DNA of 64,000 bases from positions 310,001 to 374,000 of the forward strand of contig NZ_JAPDSH010000001.1 of the NCBI RefSeq assembly GCF_029143285.1, given 5' to 3'. Below are positions 54,593 through 61,988 of the stretch, piece after piece. The DNA is from Vagococcus proximus (lineage in GTDB: Bacteria; Bacillota; Bacilli; Lactobacillales; Vagococcaceae). The notes under the pieces are model-generated. The model saw nothing but the letters and a program-made list of their open reading frames with translations, was not told the origin of the DNA and did not search any database. Numbering within the stretch: the stretch's first letter is position 1; each line of letters begins with the position of its first letter. The position numbers were made by a program, and so were the translations under genes.

Positions 54593-54767
54593 AATAAATT
54601 CCTCTTTTCTTTTAATGGTGTAGGGAATGTATCCCTTTTCAAAACTATACTTAAAGTATAAAACTTTTTGTGAATAAGTGAACGGACAAAATGGTAAATA
54701 TGTCCTATAAAAAAAAGCGAACAACAGTTGTGGTTCGTTTTTATCAATTATGTATAGGAGTTGACTT

Positions 54768-54910
54768 TAGTGTATCTAAAACACAATACACTAATTAGAG
54801 TATTTCTTTAAAAATAGATAATACACTAGTGATACATATATTTATAGTGCTTAGTGTATTGTATGTGGCGGTAAATGCTGTTATTTGGCAGAAAATGATT
54901 GATACACTAA
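54768..54910. promoter_or_regulatory. Repeated TTAGTGTAT/ATACACTAA sites upstream of the mannose PTS
   Basis: Five copies: TTAGTGTAT at 54768-54777, ATACACTAA at 54786-54794, ATACACTAG at 54821-54829, TTAGTGTAT at 54851-54859, ATACACTAA at 54902-54910. The first and second, and the third and fourth, are in opposite orientation. They lie where a sigma-54 activator of the LevR/ManR type would bind. Confidence 0.6.
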
Positions 54911-54913
54911 AAC

Positions 54914-54930
54914 TGGCACAGTAATTGCTT
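54914..54930 (+). promoter_or_regulatory. Sigma-54 (-24/-12) promoter of the mannose PTS
   Basis: TGGCACAGTAATTGCTT fits the sigma-54 consensus TGGCAC-N5-TTGC exactly. Mannose-family PTS operons of Listeria and enterococci are driven by sigma-54 with the activator ManR/LevR. Neither rpoN nor the activator gene is in this window. Confidence 0.88.
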
Positions 54931-54980
54931 ATATAAAGGTGATCTTTAATAAAGATAAATGAAATAGGAGGGATTAGAAT

Positions 54981-55973
54981 ATGGTAGGAATTATCCTAGC
55001 CAGTCACGGTGAATTCGCTGAAGGTATCTTACAATCCGGCGCTATGATTTTCGGAGAGCAAGAAAACGTAAAAGCTATTACGTTAATGCCGAGTGAAGGA
55101 CCTGAAGATGTTAAGGCTAAAATGCAAGAAGCTATCGCAACATTTGATGACCAAGAAGAAGTTTTATTCTTAGTCGATTTATGGGGTGGTACACCGTTTA
55201 ACCAAGCAAATACATTGTTTGAGGACCACAAAGACAAATGGGCTATCGTAGCAGGTATGAATTTACCAATGGTTATCGAAGCGTATGCGTCACGTTTTTC
55301 AATGAACTCAGCTCAAGAGATTGCAGCACATGTTCTTGAAACAGCGAAAGAAGGAGTGAGAGTTCGTCCAGAAGCTCTTGAACCTGAAGAAGCAGCACCA
55401 GCAGTAGCAGAAAAAGAAGAAATTCAAGGCGCTATTGCACCAGGAACTGTTTTAGGAAATGGTGAAATTGATTTTGTTTTAGCTCGTATTGACTCACGTC
55501 TATTACATGGACAAGTGGCAACAGCGTGGACTAAAACAACGCAACCAAACCGTATCATCGTAGTATCTGATGCTGTAGCAAAAGATGACTTACGTAAGAA
55601 ATTAATCGAACAAGCTGCTCCTCCAGGGGTTAAAGCTAACGTTATCCCAATCAGTAAAATGATTGAAATTTCAAAAGATCCTCGTTTTGGTAATACAAAA
55701 GCGTTACTATTATTTGAAACACCTCAAGACGTGTTACGCGTATTAGAAGGTGGCGTTGATATTAAAGAAGTTAATATCGGGTCAATGGCTCATTCAGTGG
55801 GTAAAGTAGTAGTAAGTAAAGTGTTATCTATGGGACAAGATGATGTGGATACATTTGCGAAAATCAAAGAAAAAGGCGTTAAATTTGATGTCCGTAAAGT
55901 ACCAAATGATTCTAAAGCCAACATGGATGAGATTTTGAAAAAAGCACAAACAGAAATTAACAATGCAAAATAA
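54981..55973 (+). CDS. manX: Mannose-family PTS EIIAB
   Basis: This 330-residue cytoplasmic protein joins EIIA (phosphohistidine H9 in ASHGEFAEGI; FLVDLWGGTPFNQA) and EIIB (phosphohistidine near 176 in RIDSRLLHGQVATAW; KEVNIGSMAHS) through an Ala/Glu-rich linker at about 135-152. It relays phosphate from HPr to glucose or mannose. AGGAGGG precedes the ATG. It is the first gene of the sigma-54 operon. In related species this system is also the receptor of class IIa bacteriocins. Confidence 0.94.
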   Translation: MVGIILASHGEFAEGILQSGAMIFGEQENVKAITLMPSEGPEDVKAKMQEAIATFDDQEEVLFLVDLWGGTPFNQANTLFEDHKDKWAIVAGMNLPMVIEAYASRFSMNSAQEIAAHVLETAKEGVRVRPEALEPEEAAPAVAEKEEIQGAIAPGTVLGNGEIDFVLARIDSRLLHGQVATAWTKTTQPNRIIVVSDAVAKDDLRKKLIEQAAPPGVKANVIPISKMIEISKDPRFGNTKALLLFETPQDVLRVLEGGVDIKEVNIGSMAHSVGKVVVSKVLSMGQDDVDTFAKIKEKGVKFDVRKVPNDSKANMDEILKKAQTEINNAK

Positions 55974-55999
55974 AAATTAAATAATATAGGAGGCTTATC

Positions 56000-56803
56000 A
56001 TGTCAGCACTATCAATGATTTTAGTTATACTTATTGCGTTCCTAGCTGGTATGGAAGGGATCTTAGATGAATTCCAATTCCATCAACCATTAGTGGCGTG
56101 TACATTAATCGGTTTAGTAACAGGTAACCTAGAAGCTGGTATCATCTTAGGTGGTACATTACAAATGATCGCTCTAGGTTGGGCAAATATCGGAGCAGCC
56201 GTAGCGCCAGATGCTGCTTTAGCATCAGTTGCATCAGCAATTATTTTAGTATTAGGTGGTCAAGGTGTTAAAGGTGTTGATACAGCGATTGCGGTTGCCG
56301 TACCTTTAGCAGTAGCAGGTTTATTCTTAACAATGATCGTTCGTACATTAGCTGTACCAATCGTTCACATGATGGATTCAGCAGCTGAAAAAGGTAACAT
56401 CAGACGTTTAGAAATGTTACATATGGCTGCAGTAGCAATGCAAGGTTTACGTATTGCAATCCCAGCAGCAGCATTACTATTCATTCCAGCTTCAACTGTT
56501 CAAGGATTCTTAGAGTCAATGCCAGCATGGTTAAATGAAGGTATGGCTATCGGTGGTGGAATGGTCGTTGCCGTAGGTTACGCACTTGTAATCAACATGA
56601 TGGCAACAAAAGAAGTATGGCCTTTCTTCATTTTAGGTTTCGTTGTAGCAGCAATGTCAGAATTAACATTAATCGCTTTAGGTGGTATCGGTGTGGCACT
56701 TGCTCTTATCTACTTAAACTTATCTAAAATGGGTGGTTCATCTAACGGAGGAAGCAACAGCAACTCAGGCGATCCACTAGGCGACATCTTAAATGACTAT
56801 TAA
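56000..56803 (+). CDS. manY: Mannose-family PTS EIIC
   Basis: This 267-residue membrane component has FLAGMEGILDEFQFHQPLVA and GNLEAGIILGGTLQMIALGW, the EII-Sor signature region. It has about six to seven hydrophobic segments and a Gly/Ser/Asn-rich tail. With EIID it forms the sugar channel and, in related species, the docking site for pediocin-like bacteriocins. TAGGAGG precedes the ATG. Confidence 0.95.
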   Translation: MSALSMILVILIAFLAGMEGILDEFQFHQPLVACTLIGLVTGNLEAGIILGGTLQMIALGWANIGAAVAPDAALASVASAIILVLGGQGVKGVDTAIAVAVPLAVAGLFLTMIVRTLAVPIVHMMDSAAEKGNIRRLEMLHMAAVAMQGLRIAIPAAALLFIPASTVQGFLESMPAWLNEGMAIGGGMVVAVGYALVINMMATKEVWPFFILGFVVAAMSELTLIALGGIGVALALIYLNLSKMGGSSNGGSNSNSGDPLGDILNDY

Positions 56804-56825
56804 TCCTGAAGGAGGAGAACAGAAA

Positions 56826-57737
56826 ATGGCAGAAAAAATTGAATTAACTAAAAAAGACCGTCTGGCTGTCGCTTGGCGCTCAACATTTATTCAAGGTTCA
56901 TGGAACTACGAACGTATGCAAAATGGTGGTTGGGCATTCTCAATGATCCCAGCAATCAAGAAATTATATAAAACTGACGAAGAACGCTCACAAGCAATGA
57001 AACGTCATTTAGAATTCTTTAATACACATCCTTACATTGCATCACCAATCTTAGGGGTTACCTTAGCACTTGAAGAAGAACGTGCAAATGGCGCGCCAGT
57101 TGATGATGTTGCAATTCAAGGGGTTAAGGTTGGTATGATGGGACCTTTAGCTGGTATCGGTGATCCAGTATTCTGGTTTACATTACGCCCAATCTTAGGT
57201 GCTTTAGGAGCATCATTAGCTATGACTGGTAACATTATGGGACCAATCATTTTCTTCGTAGCTTGGAACTTAATTCGTATGGCTTTCATGTGGTACACAC
57301 AGGAATTTGGTTATAAAGCAGGTTCTAAAATTACTGATGATTTATCAGGTGGTTTATTACAAGATGTAACTAAAGGAGCGTCAATCCTCGGGATGTTCGT
57401 TCTGGCAGCTTTGGTTCAACGTTGGGTATCTATTAAATTCTTACCGGTTGTATCTGAAGTTAAACTAGACGATGGCGCGTTTATCGAATGGAATAAATTA
57501 CCAGCAGGTGGCGAAGGTATGCAACAAGCCTTCGAAAAAGTAAATTCTGGTATGGCTTTATCACAAACTAAAGTGACAACATTACAAGATAACTTAGATC
57601 AATTGATTCCTGGCTTAATGCCATTATTACTGACTTTCTTCTGTATGTGGTTACTTAAGAAAAAAGTTAGTCCTATCGTTATCATTCTTGGCTTATTCGT
57701 AGTTGGGATTGTTGGACACTTAATCGGTTTATTATAG
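56826..57737 (+). CDS. manZ: Mannose-family PTS EIID
   Basis: This 303-residue membrane partner of EIIC has FIQGSWNYERMQNGGWAFSM, the EIID signature, and GVKVGMMGPLAGIGDPVFWF. The start at 56826 follows GAAGGAGG; an upstream ATG at 56793 lies inside EIIC and has no such site. The operon ends at the terminator at 57742. Confidence 0.95.
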   Translation: MAEKIELTKKDRLAVAWRSTFIQGSWNYERMQNGGWAFSMIPAIKKLYKTDEERSQAMKRHLEFFNTHPYIASPILGVTLALEEERANGAPVDDVAIQGVKVGMMGPLAGIGDPVFWFTLRPILGALGASLAMTGNIMGPIIFFVAWNLIRMAFMWYTQEFGYKAGSKITDDLSGGLLQDVTKGASILGMFVLAALVQRWVSIKFLPVVSEVKLDDGAFIEWNKLPAGGEGMQQAFEKVNSGMALSQTKVTTLQDNLDQLIPGLMPLLLTFFCMWLLKKKVSPIVIILGLFVVGIVGHLIGLL

Positions 57738-57741
57738 AAAC

Positions 57742-57775
57742 AACTTAAAGCTCGGAATTTCCGAGCTTTTTTTAA
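57742..57775 (+). terminator. Intrinsic terminator of the PTS operon
   Basis: AAAGCTCGGAA pairs with TTCCGAGCTTT, followed by seven T. Confidence 0.9.
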
Positions 57776-57840
57776 TAGCCTAATGTCTTGGAACATCGTA
57801 TAATAATAGTAAGAAGAAAGACAGGAATGGAGCTTACAAC

Positions 57841-58218
57841 ATGGTACAATCAATTAATACAAAAGTAGATTTGGTCATTGATGCTACATCATTCACTGGT
57901 TTAACCGACTACGGTAAAATTATGGTAGGGGATAAAGGCTTTGAATTTTATAATGACCGAGATAAACGTAAATTCATTCAAATCCCGTGGGAAGAGGTCG
58001 ATTTAGTACTGGCTTCTGTGATGTTTAAGGGAAAGTGGATTCCGAGGTATGCTATTCAAACTAAGAAAAATGGAACCTATACTTTTTCGTCTAAGCAACC
58101 TAAGAAAGTATTAAGAGCTATAAGAGAGTATGTGGATTCAGACCGTATGGTTCATTCTCTAAGTTTTATGGATGTAGTAAAACGAGGGTTCAAATCCATA
58201 GGTAAAAAGAAAAAATAG
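57841..58218 (+). CDS. manO: DUF956 family protein ManO
   Basis: This 125-residue cytoplasmic protein has DLVIDATSFTGLTDYGKIMVGD, GFEFYNDRDKRKFIQIPWEEV and a basic tail (GKKKK), the DUF956 pattern. DUF956 genes lie behind mannose PTS operons in lactic acid bacteria, where ManO is described as regulating the system. Here it has its own ATGGAGC-type site and lies after the PTS terminator, so it may be expressed by readthrough or separately. Confidence 0.85.
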   Translation: MVQSINTKVDLVIDATSFTGLTDYGKIMVGDKGFEFYNDRDKRKFIQIPWEEVDLVLASVMFKGKWIPRYAIQTKKNGTYTFSSKQPKKVLRAIREYVDSDRMVHSLSFMDVVKRGFKSIGKKKK

Positions 58219-58224
58219 GTGTAA

Positions 58225-58272
58225 AAAGACTGCAAAATTCTTGATGGAAAGAATTTTACAGTCTTTTTTTAT
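58225..58272 (+). terminator. Intrinsic terminator
   Basis: AAGACTG-C-AAAATTCTT pairs with AAGAATTTT-A-CAGTCTT with one mismatch, then seven T. Confidence 0.88.
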
Positions 58273-58565
58273 AAAAATAATAGGGATAACAAAAGATAAC
58301 TAAGGACTGATTTGTTATTTAAACCGATAGGAAAAAGAATAATGAAACAGTATTAGAGTATGAGTCTGTTATAGGTGTGAAAAATGGATCAAGATTGTAT
58401 ATATAAAACCTCGAAGTGCTTAAAATAAGATTATGACTTATTATTTATTTAATTTATTATTAACTGTACCTTAAGAAGGTATGGATGATTGTATAGTGAT
58501 GTGACAAGGTTAGATACATCAAATAACCTATAAGTCGAATTATTCAAGGATAGGAGGAATAGACA
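58273..58565. other. Intergenic region upstream of the first Mga-like gene
   Basis: About 290 AT-rich bases without a supported gene. A ribosome binding site TAGGAGGAA ends it. No clear promoter pair or repeat stands out. Confidence 0.5.
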
Positions 58566-59873
58566 ATGAGTCAACTTTTTTTCAATAATGCTCAGATGGA
58601 GAAATATGAAGTTTTACATTATATTTTAAGTTTACACCAAAATGAACAAGTCAATCAGCAGTTCGCAAAAAAATTATCCGTTGATAGACATAGAATTAGA
58701 ACAATTAATAAAGATTTGGTTGATTGCGGTGTAGAGTTAAAAATAAAATCTAATCTAGGTTATTGTTATTCAGAAAACATTGATCGAGAGGATATGCTTG
58801 AGTATTATAATAAAAAGATATTGGCCAAGTATTATTATTATTTACTTAATCAATCTAACTTATTTCACCTTATTTCTTACTTAGTAAATAATAAACGAGC
58901 AACAATTGAAACAGCAGCTTGTGATTTGAGTATCTCGAACAGTTATATTTATAAATTAGTATCCCATTTTAACGAAGTGAGTGGTCCGGAGTATGGTGTA
59001 ACTATAGAAATTGTAAAAAAACATTTGGCATTTACAGGAGATGAGGACAAGCTCATTGTAGCTTTATTTGCTTTTTATGCTGTTGCACCAGAGTGCGACT
59101 ATTATAACTACTCAACTATTGAGCCAAAAAGTGATCAATTTTTAGAATTATTAAGAGCACCTTTAATTAGTATTTTAGAGAAAACGGAAGACTGCACAGA
59201 TGCTGATCTTTTATTTGAATTGTATAAAAGTTTATATAGAACGTCACCAACATCTCGTTCAATTGAATCGATTGGTTATGATTTAATTCAAGAAGGTGGT
59301 CCATTAGTTAAAATCGTTTCAAAATTGATTAAGTATTATAGTAATCAATATGGGCAAATTAATTTAAAAGATCTTAGCTTCTATGTCCCTGAATTGATAA
59401 AGCTGATGGTTTTATTAAAAGTCAAACCAACTCCCCTTTATTGTATAGAAATTGATGATGTAGCAATGAAGGATGATGATTATCAAGAGATAACAATAGT
59501 AGAGAGGATTTTATTAGAAGAAAAGTTTTATTTAGAGAGAAAAAAAATAAAGGGACTTATTTGTTTTATGAAACGATTTTTAAATCATAGTAGAAATTTA
59601 GTTAAAGTTAAAATTTATGTCAATTTAATAGACTCTTTTCTTTTGACTGATTTATATAAAAAATCAATTAGCCAATTATTTAATTTTGATACAGTCTGTT
59701 TGGTTGAGGATATTGATGTCGCTAACATTGTGTTAACTAATGATATGAGGCAAGTAAAAACTTACGATAAAACAAAGTTTGTCTATGTTATTCAAGAAGT
59801 AACAGAAGAATTTGAAAAAAAAGATTATCTTCATTTTATTATAAAAATAGTTAAGAAATTATCGTCAAAGTGA
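58566..59873 (+). CDS. Mga-family transcriptional regulator, copy 1
   Basis: This 435-residue protein has an N-terminal Mga-type helix-turn-helix (FAKKLSVDRHRIRTINKDL), a second one (IETAACDLSISNSYIYKLV, about residues 115-140), a PRD-like middle and a C-terminal EIIB-like domain (VKIYVNLIDSFLLTDLYKKS). Such regulators control surface proteins in streptococci and enterococci, often in response to PTS phosphorylation. It is a paralogue of the 60322 gene. The large surface-protein gene downstream is the obvious candidate target. AGGAGGA precedes the ATG. Confidence 0.82.
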   Translation: MSQLFFNNAQMEKYEVLHYILSLHQNEQVNQQFAKKLSVDRHRIRTINKDLVDCGVELKIKSNLGYCYSENIDREDMLEYYNKKILAKYYYYLLNQSNLFHLISYLVNNKRATIETAACDLSISNSYIYKLVSHFNEVSGPEYGVTIEIVKKHLAFTGDEDKLIVALFAFYAVAPECDYYNYSTIEPKSDQFLELLRAPLISILEKTEDCTDADLLFELYKSLYRTSPTSRSIESIGYDLIQEGGPLVKIVSKLIKYYSNQYGQINLKDLSFYVPELIKLMVLLKVKPTPLYCIEIDDVAMKDDDYQEITIVERILLEEKFYLERKKIKGLICFMKRFLNHSRNLVKVKIYVNLIDSFLLTDLYKKSISQLFNFDTVCLVEDIDVANIVLTNDMRQVKTYDKTKFVYVIQEVTEEFEKKDYLHFIIKIVKKLSSK

Positions 59874-60321
59874 TTATTACAGAAAAATAAAATAAAATGT
59901 TCGAAAAACACACACAAAAAAATAGGGTTTTGTACACTTTTAAAACATAAAACACAAAAAAAGTATATGTTTTTTTGTGAAAGTAGGTATAATAAGAGCC
60001 TCAATCAGGTTTAAATTAAGAGAGTATTTAATGATTAACCGTATAATAAGCAATTTGACTGACTTTTAATTAAAAAATAAGATAAATCTACCCTCATTTT
60101 AGAATACTATTCTTTACATAAATAAAGAAACAGTAGATGGAGTTCGTTGTTATAGTTTCTCTAACTATATACTATAAAGTAATAAACGGTGCATGTATCG
60201 GTGGATCATATCGTTTATTAGGGGAGTATAAAGAAATAGAAATTAATTTATTAAGGTATGTCAGTTTTGTTAGTAGTTAATTTTAAGTATTTTATTCCTG
60301 TTAATTTAGGGAGGCGAGTAG
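59874..60321. other. Intergenic region between the two Mga-like genes
   Basis: This gap of 448 bases is very AT-rich. It contains GGTATAATAAGAG (-10-like, about 59989-59996), long A- and T-tracts that may bend DNA, and no gene that I can support. GGGAGGCGAG precedes the second Mga-like start. Such a long gap suggests the second gene has its own regulated promoter. Confidence 0.5.
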
Positions 60322-61701
60322 ATGAGTGGTATTTTTTTAAATAACTCACAGAGAGAAAAGTACAGTATGTTAGAGTTTATTTTAACGGAAAGTGATTTCG
60401 AAAAAAAACAATTAATTAATAAAGAGACTTGTAGGCATCGGGTAGCTGCAATTAATGCAGATTTGTTATCATGCGGAATTGATATGACGATTTCTAATAA
60501 TTTAAGCTATCATTATACATCAGATTATTTTTATAATAAGTTAACGTGGTATTACAATAGATTAGTTTTATATAGTTATCATAACTATTTACTTAATCAA
60601 TCTTCAATTTTTCACCTGGTCGTGTATTTAATAGAGAATAATAATGAGGTGAACTTAGATAACGCGGTTTATGATCTAAATGTTTCTACTAGTTATATCT
60701 ATAAATTGATTTCTCAGTTTAATGAGATTAGTGAAGAGAAACTTGATATTTCGATTGCAATAAGAAAAAAAACAATTTCCTTTGCTGGTCCCACTAATAA
60801 ATTGATTAGTTTGGTATTTGAATTTGTAAAGGCCTATCCATTGAATTCTGAAATTAAAATGGCTTATTTTAATAACAGTTCTCCAAATGATATTGAATTA
60901 GAAGATGTAAGACCCTATCTTTTAAGAATATTTAATATGGAAGAAACATCTAGCAATACAGCACTTCTTTTTAATATGTATAGCTCAATGCATGAGGAAA
61001 AAGAATCAATTAGTGATAATTTAGAAGTAGGTTATGATCTGATGAAAATGGGAGGTCCTATAGTGGAACTTCTCTACATATTGATTGATTATTATAGCAA
61101 TGATTATGAGCAAATTAAATCTAAAGAACTGCTTCTATATTTAGTGGACTGGGTAAAATTGGTTACATTAGTTAAAGTTACACCAGTCGATTTATTTTTC
61201 TCAAGTATTGATAAAAAAACGTTAGAACGTTACTCTGGTAATGTAACTCAAGAGTCAGAAAATTTATTAAAGCACCTCTCTTTGGATGATATTGAATTTA
61301 CGAAAGAACAATTCGATGCATTACTTCTTTTTTCACGCCCTTTTTTAGAAAAAAGTAAGCCAACAAAAAAGATAAAAATTTATGTAAGAATTGTGGATTC
61401 ATTAGTGTTAACCGAGTTATATAGGGATTCTATCAAGGAAATATTCAACCCGGAGACGATTGAATTAGTCTCAAATAGTGATGAAGCTTCTATTATAGTG
61501 ACAGATAATACCAAAAGTATCACATTGCGTAAAAACGGAAAAATAGTTTATCTGATTAGAGATGTGATAACAGAATTCGAAACAAAAAAATACAGACAGT
61601 TTATTGTCAATTTTATTGATACAGTAGACCAAGAGGTTGCAGGGGTTAATCAGGATTGTGTAGAAAAATTATCTGTCCATGCAAAAGAATTTTCTGTGTA
61701 A
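60322..61701 (+). CDS. Mga-family transcriptional regulator, copy 2
   Basis: This 459-residue paralogue of the 58566 product aligns throughout: NNSQREKYSMLEFIL, CRHRVAAINADLLSCGIDM (first HTH), LDNAVYDLNVSTSYIYKLIS (second HTH), GYDLMKMGGPIVELLYILID and KIKIYVRIVDSLVLTELYRD in the EIIB-like domain. It ends with an extra 20-residue tail. It lies directly before the surface-protein gene, from which a strong terminator separates it. Two Mga-like genes in a row suggest duplication with division of labour. Confidence 0.82.
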   Translation: MSGIFLNNSQREKYSMLEFILTESDFEKKQLINKETCRHRVAAINADLLSCGIDMTISNNLSYHYTSDYFYNKLTWYYNRLVLYSYHNYLLNQSSIFHLVVYLIENNNEVNLDNAVYDLNVSTSYIYKLISQFNEISEEKLDISIAIRKKTISFAGPTNKLISLVFEFVKAYPLNSEIKMAYFNNSSPNDIELEDVRPYLLRIFNMEETSSNTALLFNMYSSMHEEKESISDNLEVGYDLMKMGGPIVELLYILIDYYSNDYEQIKSKELLLYLVDWVKLVTLVKVTPVDLFFSSIDKKTLERYSGNVTQESENLLKHLSLDDIEFTKEQFDALLLFSRPFLEKSKPTKKIKIYVRIVDSLVLTELYRDSIKEIFNPETIELVSNSDEASIIVTDNTKSITLRKNGKIVYLIRDVITEFETKKYRQFIVNFIDTVDQEVAGVNQDCVEKLSVHAKEFSV

Positions 61702-61820
61702 CGCTTTCAGGTACACAATAAAAAACATTATAGCTAATTTTGTTATAAGAAAAGCTGATGAAATACAGGGATTTACTCAAAGTAATTGAAAGTATCAAAG
61801 ATTTTTTTAATAAAAGGTAA

Positions 61821-61875
61821 AGATAGAAAGCTTTGAACCGCTAACTTAGCAAGGGTTCAAAGCTTTCTATCTTTA
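61821..61875 (+). terminator. Long perfect inverted repeat, probable terminator
   Basis: Arms of 19 bases (61821-61839 and 61854-61872) pair perfectly around a 14-base loop, followed by TTT. It insulates the Mga-like gene from the surface-protein gene. Confidence 0.8.
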
Positions 61876-61988
61876 TTATCCAAAAACAGAAAATGCTGAA
61901 CAAAGTGGAGATGACTGTACGGTAGGATTTTCATATACTTTTATTGTCGGAAAAATGAGTTTAATTGAAAAGGAAGGAGATTAGATCA

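Noticed and set aside
54650-54690. TTGTGAATAAGTGAAC as a Rex box for the alcohol dehydrogenase
   Set aside because: Only one half-site matches TTGTGAA; the second half is GTGAAC, not TTCACAA.
54711-54741. Terminator-like hairpin CGAAC/GTTCG between the Fe-ADH and PTS genes
   Set aside because: The stem is only about 5 G-C-containing pairs plus A-T flank; it lies between divergent genes and I could not assign it to a transcript.
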